Assembly (NCBI GenBank): GCA_951799445.1
Contig: OX637287.1
Location: 4,836,001-4,900,000 of the forward strand
Direction: 5' to 3'
Length of the DNA: 64,000 nt
Source: Pseudisothecium myosuroides
Lineage: Eukaryota; Streptophyta; Bryopsida; Hypnales; Lembophyllaceae
The notes below the pieces were generated by a model. It ran no database searches. It saw only the letters and a program-made list of their open reading frames with translations, and was not told where the DNA came from. The stretch's first letter is position 1. Each line of letters opens with the position of its first letter. Both the position numbers and the translations under genes were made by a program. Below are positions 35,103 to 47,180 of this stretch, piece by piece.

Positions 35103-35364
35103 CAGAGGATGAACACGATGGCCTCCGACGACAAATGGGTTGTCAGGAGCCAAGTTTTTTCCAGAGACGATGAGCATTGCAGCAGCTTTACTGACATGGA
35201 CTTCAATTGACAATGACATTGTAGGATCGAAGCGGAAGACCAGAAATATGACAGCGGAGGAATCAGCAAAAGAAGTCGAAGGAGCGAAGAAGAAACCAAA
35301 GAAGTCAAAGAAGAATCAAAGGATTACGCCACTCGATCGGTTAGATTGTGCATGCATTTGGTAA
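35103..35364 (+). CDS. Possible small Lys-rich coding exon
   Basis: After a polypyrimidine tract and TTTTACAG the sequence offers ATGs at 35110 and 35119 reading MASDDKWVVRSQVFSRDDEH to a TGA near 35210. A second frame running to 35364 encodes a Lys-rich nuclear-localisation-like stretch (AKKKPKKSKKNQR). The two could be joined by an unseen splice or a frameshift. There is no paralogue and no recognised domain, so this is weak. Confidence 0.2.
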
Positions 35365-35727
35365 GCAACAAACAAATATATACGCAGTGTACTAATTTTG
35401 TACGCTAGACCAGTCGGTCAAAGTTATAATGAAATTTCAATCCGACGCACATTGTATCAGTCTTAGTGTAAATAAATGTCTACGCGTTTGAAACTCCCAA
35501 ATTAAGCTGCAAACGAAACAGTGGACCATCTACAGAACTTTGAAAAAAAACAATGGCTTCAGAGTTCGTCCAACTTTGGAAAAAAAGCCACAAACAAACT
35601 AATCTTGTACTAAGTTGTACTGATTTATTACGACTTGCACTGAGTTTGTTCTCAAAAACGTGGCTTCAAGCTTTACGATTACCATTGAAAATCACTACTT
35701 CGTCGAATGCTGCCACCGTGATCGCTC

Positions 35728-36176
35728 TTAGGGTTTAGGGTGGAAGTGTACCCTGAAAAGCGACGGAGCTACTAAGGTGAAGGTCAGGCGGATGCCAAGA
35801 CAAACTCTATAGAATTCCGCAAAACGTTTGAAGCCGCTTGTAATTTTCACTTGCGGATGATTGTTGCTGTAACCCAGCTTCACTGTCACGGGCCACTCAA
35901 TCCACTCTCCAATGAACATGAGCACACTCCTCTTCTGAATTTGGTGTGCTTGGTTACGCGCGAACCGTATGGGCACCGTCTAGAAGATACCACAGTCAAT
36001 GTTGGGCCTGTTAAACCGTAAACAAACTCAAAATTTGCAAAAAATTTTGTCTGTAGCGAATGACTTACAAGTGCAGCAAATGAGCTTTTCTTGATGACCA
36101 AGTTGAACGATGGTGCGGAGCGGTGCGGAGCACATGGTCCTTTCCTTGTGCGAGGTGTGTGTTTCACCATAGCCAT
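35728..36176 (-). CDS. Single B3-domain DNA-binding protein (B3 B)
   Basis: Exon 1 runs 36176-36069 (36 codons) and exon 2 runs 35979-35728, with an 89-bp GT-AG intron. The product is 119 residues: a basic head (HTPRTRKG), then SFNLVIKKSSFAAL, the intron, TVPIRFARNQ, PVTVKLGYSNNHPQVKI, GFKRFAEFYRVCLGIRLTF and a final LFRVHF. It aligns through its whole length with B3 A and shares the phase-0 intron before T-x-P-I. The start is chosen at 36176 because the ATG fits B3 length and splice phase. No break is visible, so it may be functional. DNA target unknown. Confidence 0.7.
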
Positions 36177-36665
36177 TCTTGAAAACAAAGTCTTAGCGTT
36201 GAAGAAACGTGAAAAAACAAAGTCTTAGCGTTGTAGGAGGAAGTGCTGAAGGTTTTAGAAATCGTTTGCAGCCATGGCTTTAATTTGATATTGTGTGTTC
36301 ATCATATGATGAAATTAGATATGATTGTGGTATGTGTTAATTTAACACATGTATTTCAAAAAATTTGAAAAGAATTGGAAATGACAGGTTGGTCTTTGTT
36401 ATAGCATGTGAATCGAGTGCATTTCAAGTACTTACTACGAACCCACAGAAACGCATAACTACTGTGAGCAAACCCCAATTCCCCACTCCCTTTCCACAGA
36501 CGTTCTGAACTCCCTACGTACTGTTTTCTCAAAGCGGAGGTATTTTGTGTGCTTAGTTCCCTACGTACTGTTTTCTCAGAGTGGAGGTGTTGTGTGCGGT
36601 TACTCCCCTACGTACTGTTTTCGGAGCAGAAGTGTAGTCTTTGTTGGTTGTTTTTTTGGTGCGGA

Positions 36666-37152
36666 ATGGCATTCATTGAAGGACACCCCGTGAACAAGCA
36701 GGAACTATGCTTGTTCATGGCCATGGTCTTCAAGGAGCAGAGCAAGAATCCGGGGCTCACTCTTCCCCGGATGCATTCTATAGTGAGCCTTCTCCTACGA
36801 GATGAGTATTTGTGGAATGCGGAAGCTGATCGAGTAGTACAGACGATTTTGCAACATATGTATGACTACGAAAAGACAAAGGAGAACTGGGTCCCTGGCA
36901 CTGCGGATTTCTAAGCATTGTGTACCCAGTTATATCCGGATTCTCTCATCGTGTACCGATTCAAATTTTGCTGCTTTATGCCTTCTTTTTGTTAGCGCAG
37001 GCTGGATTGGTATGACTTCGGCACCATTCAATCACTGTGCACTCCGACATTTTTGCAACGTCTTTATGCTTTATGTACAGATTTGTACATTGCGTATCGT
37101 CTTGCAGGCAGGAAAACATTGAAAATTGCTTATATGGTATATTATTTAGACT
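36666..37152 (+). CDS. Unknown small gene with a duplicated last exon
   Basis: The ATG at 36666 opens a well-formed segment (MAFIEGHPVNKQELCLFMAM, then SLLLRDEYLWNAEADRVV, HMYDYEKTKENW) that stops at 36914. A second segment after a clear acceptor (TTAGCGCAG, ending 37000) reads LDWYDFGTIQSLCTPTFLQR and on to a TAG near 37152. Both look helical and coding. The donor joining them is not settled: the obvious GT after GAGAACTGG gives the wrong phase. The second segment lies in a tandem duplication and has a decayed twin at 37473. Function unknown. Confidence 0.4.
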
Positions 37153-37792
37153 AGTTTTTGAGGATTCTTACACACAAAATGCTTGTAGATCTACATCTGC
37201 ATCATATTTGCATTCATGTATCGGTTATTTTATAATAATTTTTTTTTGGAAACCTCTGTTCTCTGTCAGTCGGAGGCTTTTTTTGCGACTCTCGGGTTGT
37301 AAATGACTGTAAACGTTGTATACATGGTAAAGGTGGCGGGAGAAACGACCCAACAATTTCTAAGCATCGTGTACCCCATTATTTCCGGACTCTCTCATCG
37401 TGTACTGATTAAAAAAATTTTGTTTTATGCTTTGAAATCCTAACTTTTCCCTTCTTTTTGATAGCGCAGGCTGGATTGGTCTAACTTCGGCGCCATTCAA
37501 TCACTGTGCACTCCGATATTTTTGCAACGTCTTTCTGCTTTATGTACAGATTTTGTACATTGCGTATCATCTTGTAGACAGGAAAACATTGAAAATTACT
37601 CATATGGTATACTAGTTAGACTAGTTTTTGAGGCTTCTTACATACAAACACTTGTAAATCTGCATCTGCATCATATTTGCATTCATGTATCGGTTTTTTT
37701 ATAATAATTTTTTTTTGTAAGCCTGTGATCTCTGTTCAAAGGCTTCCATTGCGACTCTTGGGTTGTACATGACTGTACACGTTGTATACAGT
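36909..37792 (+). repeat. Tandem duplication, two units of about 430 bp
   Basis: Units 36909-37327 and 37359-37792 both begin TTTCTAAGCAT, share GCGCAGGCTGGATTGGT, CAATCACTGTGCACTCCGA and TTGCATTCATGTATCGGTT, and end near GTTGTATACA. Identity is high but the second has a one-base insertion (GATTTTGTA against GATTTGTA) that breaks the exon copy. Confidence 0.85.
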
Positions 37793-38990
37793 CGACCAAT
37801 AACCTTCCGCCACGGTCTTTTCTAAATACAAATTCACTAGGAACCTACGTCGCCTTGTGCACATTCCAAAAACAGGGGGAACTTTTGTCGTTTAAGCACG
37901 AAAAGCTTGGCATCCCATGTGCACAGAAACATGTTTTCTGTATGTAAAAAAATAGTACCTCTTGTGTTTATTTTTAGTTGAAGATTCTTTTTTTTAAGAC
38001 AGTTTAAACCCTACAACCCAAACCCTAAACCCTAAAAATCCTAAACTCTAAACCTTCTGCTATGTCTCTGTATTGTTCTCTAAAAAACATGTGTCCATAA
38101 AATGAGGTTTTCTTGTTTTGATTAATGTTCTGTTGATTAAAAAAAATGTTTTCATTTGATATGGTTCAGGGTTTAGACTTCATGAGAACGAATATACTTG
38201 TTCTGCATTTCATGTGCATGGTTCAAAAATCAATTCATTTTTTTTTTTGGTTGAATATTTCCATTATAAGAATAAGAATAACCACTTTAGATTGACTTTT
38301 CTGTTCTAGAATTAGAAAATCATAAAATCTACTTTAAATTTGGTATTGTTGCCTTGCACTTCATTTTATAGAAATAAATTTTTTTATTGAAGATTTAGTT
38401 TCATTCAGTATTTTGTTTTGAAAAAAAAATATAAGTTCTTCTTTTATTATTAGTGATCAAACATCTATTGGATAAGAAAAATAAAATTTGTCATTAAATT
38501 TTTTTCTTCTTAAGAATAAGAACACACTTCTTTTGATTTTTGTTATCATTGAATCTTCCATTTGTATTGTCAATAAGAATACCCTTTTTCATTTTGTTCT
38601 TCAACCCCTAAATGCTTGAGGCTTTTACTGAACTTTTAGGAATTTGCTTTAAATTGAACTTTTAGCCTATTTTTTGACAAGTTACACTATCAATTTTTTT
38701 TTTAATTGTAACTATACAAATTCAAACTAGAAATATCATTGATTATCACATAGGAAAAGAAAATTCAACAATATCACTTCTGAATTGAAAGATTAAAACG
38801 TTTCATCATGGGCGTGTTAAAATTGCAAAAGTGATTTGAAATCTTTGAATCCTCGTTTCACATATCAAATCTAAATAATTGGTCACCAAAAAAATATGAA
38901 GATAAAGGCCCTAACATCCATTCACGTGTATGATAAGAGTATCCTAACTAATTTACAATTTTGTATGTTCGACTAATATTTTTATAAGAA
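37793..38990. other. AT-rich intergenic DNA
   Basis: No gene is supported. A short run of CCCTAAACCCTAA-type telomere words lies near 38000-38040. Confidence 0.5.
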
Positions 38991-39790
38991 TATTTAAGTC
39001 ACTATTTTTTTATTTATCATTGTCTATTTATTTTATAAAAATGAAAACACCCATTTTCATTGAATCCATCCTTAATTAAAAAATTAACATCTGTCAAGTA
39101 TTTTTTTCATAAGAATAAAAATGCACATGTTTTTAATTATCCATTTTCTTCCTTTCCAGTTAAGATTGAGTATTTATTTCATAAGAATAAAGACACCCAT
39201 GTTCTTGATTATCTATTTTTTTTTCTTTACCAATGTGGATTATTTCTTTCGTAACAATAAAAATACCTTATTTTTTTCATTACCCAATTTTTTCTATTAT
39301 TGAGGGTGAATATTTCTTTTATAAGAATAAGAGCACCCGTTACTTTGGCTCTTAGTCAAAGAGTCTTGATTTCTAAAACTATCCAAACAAGAATTAAACC
39401 CATTTTTTCCATAATTATTGATTTAATTGATTGTGCATATCTATTTTTTTCCTTTACTAGCATCGGTCGAGTACATCTTGCATAAGAATAAGAATAGGCA
39501 TTTCATGAGGACACTAGTACCCATTGTATTTTATTATCCATTTTTTTCCTTTCCAATTAACGTCGAGTATTTATTCCATAAGAATAAAGACACCTATGTT
39601 CTTTATTATTTAATTTTTTTTCTTTACCAATGTGGAGTATATCTTTTGTAAGAATAAAAATGCCTTATTTTTTCCATTACCCAATTTTTTCCATTATTGA
39701 GGGTGAATATTTCTTTTATAAGAATAAGAGCACCCGTTACTTTGGCTTCTAGTCAAAGAATCTTGATTTTTAAAACCATCCAAACAAGAA
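38991..39790 (+). repeat. Tandem repeat of about 70 bp with a higher-order duplication
   Basis: About ten units each contain ATAAGAATAA followed by a short ACACCC or AGCACCC word and a T-rich half. The block 39170-39360 is repeated at 39565-39780 with high similarity (same ATTATTGAGGGTGAATATTT and CACCCGTTACTTTGGCT sequence), so two scales of duplication are present. Confidence 0.75.
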
Positions 39791-40254
39791 TACTGTTATT
39801 ATGTAAAACCTATTGATAACCAATAATTAAATTTTTTGGAAACTTCAAAATTTATAAATGAGTGAGGTGGTGGTCAAGAAACTAGAGCAGTAGAGCTAAG
39901 CTTTTTAAAAAAAATTGGCATTTTGTTTTTGAGTTTTGAGGTGGACTTCCTTGTTCTAAAAAATTTATAAATTAATCCTTGGGTGTGCAAGGGCTCACAT
40001 TCAAGCCAGAAAAATATATGATGTATAACATACTTGGATGGGTTTAGGGTCTCCAAGCCAGAAAAAAATTATGATAAATAATATGATAAATAGATTACGT
40101 AACGGCTAAGGGTTTCTCTATCGGAGATTTCTGCCCCATTTTCCAGCCTAAACCCGGTAGAACCCTCTAGTGGTGTGCTTTAGTCACTTTTGAGCGGGCT
40201 GAAAGGGTTTACGATTTTGTACTTACAATGCTATTAGTACGTTCAATGCTTTTA

Positions 40255-40975
40255 TCTTGCTTCTGTGTTGAAGGTGGTGTGCTTCAAATACTTAGAACCA
40301 TTTGTTGCTTGTGCTCGTAGTGAGTGTTAGCACACAAATGCTTTTGCTGCTACTATGCTAAAGGTGCTGTGTTGCTTGTGCTTAGGGTGCTTCAACTATA
40401 TTCCTTGCTTTTGTCTTGCTTTTGTGATAAAGTGGTGTGCTTCAAATACTTAAAATCATTTGTTGCTTTTGCTTGCAGCGAATATTAGCACGTGAATAAT
40501 GTACCTACTGTTGTGCTGAAGTGGTGTGCTTAGAATGCTGGGTTGCTTGTGCTTAGTGTGCTTTCACTTTGTCCTACTTTTGTGCTGACGGTGGCATGCT
40601 TAGGGTACTTAGAACCATGTGTTGCTTTTGCTTGCAGTGAATGTTAGCACGTGAATAATGTTGCTCCTATTGTGCTGAAGTGGGTGCTTTGGGTGCTGGA
40701 TTTAGGTTGCTTAGGGTGCTTTCTTTTTGTCCTACTTTTGTGCTGAAGGGGTATGCTTAGGGTACTTAGAACATGTGTTGCTTTTTCTCAAAGTGAATGT
40801 TAGCACGTGAATAATGCTGCTGTTGTGTTGAAGTGGTGTGCTTTGGGTGCTTCGGTGTGCTTTGGTGTGCTTCGGGTGCTGGATTTAGGGTGCTTAGGAT
40901 GCTTTCACTTTGTCCTACTTGTATACTGAAGGGGTATGCTTAGGGTATTGAGAACCATGTATTGCTTTTGCTTAC
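40255..40975 (+). repeat. 160-bp tandem repeat immediately upstream of DDE B coding exon
   Basis: Five units carry ACTTAGAACCATGTGTTGCT (positions near 40290, 40448, 40608, 40764 and 40947), each followed by TTTGCTTGCAG-like and TGTTAGCACGTGAATAATG sequence. The spacing is about 156-183 bp. It occupies the expected intron before the DDE B exon, and each unit has a splice-acceptor-like TTGCTTGCAG. Confidence 0.75.
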
Positions 40976-41043
40976 AGGAATGTCAGCATATGAATGCTTC
41001 TGCTGTTGTTGTGATTTTTTTATTTGTGTTAACTGCTGTGCAG

Positions 41044-42978
41044 CTCGAATTTTACACGGCTTTCAAGGCCAAGAACCTTGACCTTGTTTGTAGCTTGACT
41101 TCTTTTGAGAGCCTTAAGCCCTGGTGGGTCAAGCGGTTGAGAATGTGGAACACCTGCTGCTGCCGATACCACCAGGAGTTGACAGAGCTGATGATTGCTC
41201 TCGACATTATGAGGACTGATAGAGAAGGAATTCATTCAAATTGTTCGTGTGATTGTGTGATGCTTTGTGGTGGCGTAGGGTGTGGTGTAGGTTTGGGTAG
41301 TATGTGTAAAGCTCATCTTCAAGTGTATGAGAGGTTGACTAACCTTTGGACATCCATTTTGTGCAAAAAAGAGGAATTGTCAATGTGGTACAAGCGGGAT
41401 TGTTTAATTGGTAAATGCGTGGATTGTGGAATCCAGTTGCTTCGTATTTGTCCGGCAGAAATGACATCTGAGCAGATTGTCAAGTGGAAGAGCATCGGAT
41501 ACAAGGTGGTGGGGACAACGGAGGAAGGAAATCCAAGGAAAGCTTCAACCTTGGAATATAAAGAAATGACTCCCCGTGAGTTGATCAATTACCTGAAACC
41601 TAAGTTGCAAGCGTTTGTGTTGCATAATTATATAGCATCTTGGCAGGATTATCAATTCAAAGAGTTGTTTACCTCAGTTCCGCCTGGCACTTTAATCTCT
41701 TGCATTGATTTTTCAGAAAATTATACTTTAAAGGTTCAAAATGAGATACAAAGTATGCATTGGCATAATGATCAGGTCACCATCTTGGTTCATATTACTT
41801 ACAAGTTGAACCCTACTTGGAACAGAGATAGCAATGAGCTTCTTTTGTTCAAAGAGATTCATTATTATGTATCTGATGATAGAACTCATGATTCTCTTTA
41901 TGTCCAGCATTGTCTTATGCTGATTTGGGAACATGTGAAGGGCCAAGGTTTCACTCCCAATAACCACATAGTCTGGTCAGATGGATGTAGCGGACAATTC
42001 AAGAGTGCACGAGCTTGGTATTTTATTAGTAGATATCCTAACTTGACTAGCAGTGCCACATTGGTAGATGGGTGCCAAATGTCTTGGAACTATTTTGGTT
42101 CTGGGCATGGGAAGGGGGAAGTAGATGGTGTAGGTGCCTTGCTGAAGAGAGCGATTCGTACGGAGCAGCTGAAAGCGGATGGGAGGAAGCTGCAGAGTGC
42201 TGCTAAGATTGTTCAGTTCTTAAACGACCAGGCTGTGAGGGTGCATGCAGGGCCCCAAGGTGCCCGATGTGAGACGCATAAATTTTTTTGGCTGATTCCC
42301 AAAACTAGCCCGGGTAGTGTGGATAGGAGTGACACCAAGCAAGCTGAACGTGTATCGGGCAACATGTCTAACCATCAATGTCATTCGGTGATTGCTAGAG
42401 ACCCGACACTTATCCAATATCGACACTTGTCTTGTTTTTGCTATGTATGTTTAGGGTATGAAATCCAACATACTTGCTATCAAATTGACCATGTGCCAGA
42501 ATTCAGTTTGTATAGGTTGAGACCCAAAGCTCCTTTTCAAGCTCGGAGACTTTATGATGCAAATGAGGAGGTTGAAGCTGGCACTGGTGGAGAGTGGATT
42601 GCTGACGGTTTGTGCGTGGGGGACAATGTTGCTGTGCATGCACCACTCGAAGAGGAGCCGTGGTGGCTCATAATCGTTGTCAAGGCAACGTACATTGTTC
42701 AAGAAGCCTTCACTGATCCGGATGAGAACACCTATGTCCCTGGTGATGTTGTTTTCAATGGAATATGGTATGAGAGGCTAAAAGAAGGGAGTCGAACTTA
42801 TTTGCTGAGGAATGACAGAGAACCAAGTACAGTTTATAGCCACATTGTTCTTACTTAAAAATTTAGTTTGCCCCCTATTGCACATCCTATAAAGAGTCGT
42901 TTATCAGGATTTGAATTGAAGGTAGATGTCAAAGAAATTATTCATGAGGCCCTGAGGGGTGCTGTGCTACTGGACTAG
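41044..42978 (+). pseudogene. DDE/DUF7869-like transposase-type gene, near-complete exon (DDE B)
   Basis: The exon starts after TGCTGTGCAG at 41044, the same intron position as DDE A. The 605-codon open stretch to 42858 aligns throughout with DDE A: YHQE and cysteine pairs (CLIGKCVDCG), HYYVSDDRTHDSL, WSDGCSGQFKSA, then GSGHGKGEVDGVGALLKR and CFCYVCL. Asp-349 and Asp-397 (counted from 40936) and the G-H-x5-D spacing suit a DUF7869-type RNase H fold. A TAA at 42856-42858 replaces the Gln of DDE A; 39 more codons of similar sequence (FSLPPIAHP...) follow before TAG at 42976. No counterpart of DDE A exon 1, the DNA-binding part, is found upstream. The protein could still be made lacking its head and a 40-residue tail. 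Confidence 0.65.
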
Positions 42979-44327
42979 AAGTGCAATGTTCTTGTAATTT
43001 GCCCTTTTCACCGTATTTTATTCAATACGATTCAATTTCCCAACGGTTGTACATCAAAGACTTGGTAGTTTGTGCTTGAATGCCTGGCTGTTGGTTCTAA
43101 ATTCTGTAAATTGATCTTACTTTCAATGATTTGGTACTCCATCCAACACTGAAGTTTTAGAACTAAGACATGGGTTGATGAATTTGGTTGTGGTTTTAAG
43201 TCACGTCCTTGTGATAATTTCTTAGGTAGTTCTTCTTTTGCAGTAATTCAATATCTTGTTTTGGGTTATTCAGGGTGGTATATATGCTTTAGATTGGACC
43301 CAACATCGTATGCCATAGCCAACCTAAAAGCCTGGCAAGTAGTTTTTGGGGAAGAGTGCTGCTTTGCCAATCTTGTACAGTGATTCAGATGTCAGATCAA
43401 TTAAGAAAGATCCAATTAGCCATCTTTGGGGGAGATCAAGCTCCATGTTGAAGTTACCAGATGGCTACTAAATTAAATTGGTGCACAATCACCCCATGTG
43501 CACATAGAAGCCTCCATATTTAAGTTACCATATATAGCCACTAAATTAAATTAGTGCACAATTGTAGTTAGTTTTACAGTAACTACCTCGTGGATATGAT
43601 GATCAGCATCCTGCAAGCTCTAGGAACAATGCAGTTACTCTTTCTGGTCACCAACTGCTGAAATAACATTCTTCCCACTGAATTTTGAAATTCTCTACCT
43701 TTGATTGACATCTGAGACCCTACCTGAAATCAAAATTACCGGTATAGGGTACAATCAGTTTTCCTAAATTTGTTGGAATGAACTCATGTACAAAATGGTA
43801 ATGAAATGACCCTTGTCTGAATGTTAAAATTTAGGGTAGTCAGTTAGTTAAACTAGGTGTTTGTCCAATCAAAAAATTTATGTTCTAAATCCATTATCAA
43901 TTTCTTGGAAGAAGTCCCATCTTGGTGATCTAAAATGTGAATTGATTCCAATCTCTTCCATGTAGAACATGTATATGGTTCATTTCTTAAAAAGATTAGT
44001 GAGATTGGCAATTTTATGAATTCAAGTTGAATGAGGAGTAAGGGCACTGTAAGGGTGTCCTATTAAATTCTCCATGACTGTTGGCCTCCACCCTTGTATG
44101 AATTAATGAATTAATAAAATAAGAAGCGTCACTTGAATACACATAATTGCATTGCAACTCCAACATTAGGTCATATTGTTTGGCCTCAATTGTACTATTT
44201 TTTGACCACTTTCAATTGTGGGCACATGTGATAAATTTAGGATTTAAATCAAAACATCATGTATTAGTTTCAATAGAATTTGAATTGGAGGCCTAAACTA
44301 AATAGTTTGACATGTGACATTTACCTA
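42979..44327. other. Intergenic; no supported gene
   Basis: The segment includes two related stretches near 43470 and 43540 (CTAAATTAAATTGGTGCACA) that are inverted relatives of the 73-bp repeat at 44700. No coding sequence is supported. Confidence 0.4.
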
Positions 44328-44699
44328 CTCTAATTAACACATGTCCATTTTAGGGTGAACAAAAATGGGGGGGGTCCGGAGGCCCAATGGAGATTCCCCC
44401 TATCTCAATGAGACTGAGGCATGGTCCACCCTTGGGCCCCCATGTTGAGTGATTAACACATACGAGCCTTTATATAGGAGCCCACTCAATTAGCACCAAA
44501 CGATATGGGATAATCAAGACTTATCGCACTCTCGTAACCCAAGCACAAACCGTGAATATAGTGGCTTCTCCAAAAACTTATCCAGCAATGTATTTGTGAA
44601 TTGATTGTGTCTTGGTCATTTAGTTTAATGGCCATATGCTCAAAGGTCAACATGCAGGCATCTAAATTAAGTTACCAAGGCTTCTATGTGCAAGTTGAT

Positions 44700-44905
44700 T
44701 ATGCACTAATTTAATTTAGTAAACGTACATATGGTAAATTAAACATAGAGGCTTCTTGGTTCAAAAGTTGATTATTCACTAATTTAATTTAGTAAACGTA
44801 CATATGGTAAATTAAACATAGAGGCTTCTTGGTTCAAAAGTTGATTATTCACTAATTTAATTTAGTAAACGTAACATATGGTAAATTAAACATAGAGGCT
44901 TCTAT
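44700..44905 (+). repeat. 73-bp tandem repeat, three units
   Basis: Units contain CTAATTTAATTTAGTAAACG and TAAACATAGAGGCTTCTTGG and begin near 44705, 44778 and 44851. Confidence 0.85.
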
Positions 44906-45059
44906 GTGTTTTCAATTATTATGACCAAACATTTGGATACATCATCTAATATTATCTGGGACAAAAGTTTGGGGCAAGCCAAGACTTCTAAAATAATAGT
45001 CTATTCATTTCGTATTTCTTTTAAAAAAGTTTGATGCAAGTCCAAATTTGTGAGTAATT

Positions 45060-45215
45060 CATTTAATTTTTTTTTTGACAAAGTTTGGTGAAATCCAAAC
45101 TTGTGGATAATTCATTTCATATTTTTTTGGACAAAGTTTGGTGCAAGTCCAAACTTGTGGATAATTCATTTCATATTTTTTTGGACAAAGTTTGGTGCAA
45201 GTCCAAACTTTTGAA
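45060..45215 (+). repeat. About 57-bp tandem repeat, three units
   Basis: Units contain GACAAAGTTTGGTG, AAGTCCAAACTT and ATAATTCATTTCATAT. A diverged unit lies at 44960-45050. Confidence 0.8.
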
Positions 45216-45270
45216 TATTAATTCATTTCCTATTTGTGTTCTTTCTAAAATGGACATGTGTTAATTAGAG

Positions 45271-47180
45271 CCTTGGGAATTTACAATTTTTTGCCATGAG
45301 GCTTTGAGTGTAGAATGGGAAGTGAGACTTGTTGTGGTGGTTCTTTTACTTTATATTTTGTTCCATGGAATGAGGATTGGACCTATTTGGCCATAACATT
45401 TTGCAAAAAATAGGATGAACTAAAAATAGGATGAACTAAAAATAAGATGAACTGGGTAAAATAATTTACATGGGCTTTTGTTGTTTAAAGTTCAAATCCC
45501 CTACTTAAGAGCCCTAGAAAAAGTTGAATGAACATGGAGGGACATTTGGACATACATGATCAAACAATGTTGAGGAGCCTTGCCTTATTTAGATGTACGT
45601 GAGAACAAGAAAAAGAATTCTTCTTGTAAGATAATTAAATTTATAGTGGTCTCTTATTTTTCTTTTAAAGCAAGATTTCTTTTAAAGCAAGATCACCGCA
45701 CCATAGGGACTACATCTTTTAGATCCTGTGTGAAGTATCCAACTAATAACAGGTTATTTTTACTTTAATTAAGAAAAATGCCACATGTGGCCATCATTGA
45801 ATGGATATAGAATAAGCTAGCAATTACAAATTAGGAATCTTCTTAGTGAGATGTATCACTTTTGCTCCATTGAGAGCAATCTATGCTTTCATCATTCTCT
45901 CAGAGCATAATATGGCTTGTAATTTTCAATTTCCATGGCAATAGCTTGCACTGCCTTTGCTTTGGTAGTTGTCCAAAAATTCATCTTCTTCTTATCAACC
46001 TTTGCCAAAACTCATCCATCAATTGTGTCTTGACCTCAATGGTTAACCTTTAAACCTATCCAATATAAGCCTTTTGCATTTTGAAACCATACCTACACTT
46101 GATTGCAATATCATGTTTAACTAGTATCCTTTGTGTTATTGCGACAATTAAAAAAAAATAGAAGTAATTTACTAAAAAGTTTTAATTCAAAAGTGACTCC
46201 GAAATTCCTAATTTCTCCATTCTAGGTCCAAAATTCATGCTATAGAGCATGTGCACCCTTCCTTGGTGAGGGCTTTTTAACGTACTAAGAATGTGACTAG
46301 GGGATTTACAGTTCAAAACATCCTACCATAACAAACAAAACAAACAACCTAACTTAAGGTATGGGTTACAATTCAATACTATTGTAAGCTAAAAATTTGT
46401 ACACAAAGTCATATTTGAGCACTAAAAGGAGATTTAATAGAAATTTATCCAGTATGTATATATGGTTCACAAGGAATCTTTAACTTCAAAATATCCAAGC
46501 CCTTTTCTGACTAAAAAGCTAGTTTCAAATTAATTCAAAAACCAGTCCACCAACACAAACATCAAATACACTTTATATATCATGTATCATGTACTCTTGT
46601 ACAAGTGACATATCAGGCTTCTGGAAGAGCTCCGCATCAAGCAACTGAATACTATATGATCTGTGTTTGGCCAAGGCGATTATCTTTTCTTTCTTAAGCA
46701 TGCAATTTGATTGACCCTACGCTGAATTGTGAGTAATGCGGTTCCTCCTACATTACGGCTAGTATATCATTAACCTGTTGGAATGGAGTTTTCCATATAA
46801 AATCCTGGTCAGTGATTTTTGGTTGAGAATGAACTTCTGTTGGGGAGGATCCTGCTTTACATTTTAAGTTCTAATTCGGTGTTACAAAGGTGTCAAAACT
46901 GCAGTGATTTTCACGTAAATCTCATATTGACACCTTTCGCCTGGAGCTCTAAAGGCTTAACTTACTGTCACAAGCTTCAGGAGCTTCAAGATGTGAGACC
47001 TGGATTGTACCTTCTACATTGAACTAACAGACAAAGTAGAATAATAACTCTTGCACCACAGATTAATGAATAATTCATGCATCTCACACAACAAATTTAA
47101 TCATGCATAACAAAAGAGCAGTTGCACAATATTTACAAGTTTTAATGGAAAAGTGGAAAATGGAAATCAATGGTTCTTTA
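45271..47180. other. Intergenic; may include 3' flank of RING B
   Basis: No supported coding sequence. A short triplet of AGGATGAACTAAAAAT units lies near 45410-45450. Confidence 0.4.

Larger units (their letters stand above)
44328..45270. repeat. Element with perfect 26-bp terminal inverted repeats
   Basis: The left end CTCTAATTAACACATGTCCA continues ATTTTAG and is matched at all 26 positions by the complement of 45245-45270. The interior holds two tandem arrays and no coding sequence. I saw no target-site duplication. It may be a non-autonomous DNA transposon or two inverted repeat copies. Confidence 0.6.

Noticed and set aside
37990..38045. Interstitial telomere array
   Set aside because: Only about three CCCTAAA-type words, common around plant genes.
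40255..40975. CRISPR-like array because of regular 160-bp spacing
   Set aside because: Units are repeats throughout with no unique spacers, in a eukaryotic intron.
31062..42858. Reading the in-frame stops as sense codons (genetic-code change or programmed read-through)
   Set aside because: Stops of all three kinds occur, other genes in the window (RING A exons 1-2, both B3 genes) end normally, and a DDE frameshift and a SET frameshift show ordinary decay.
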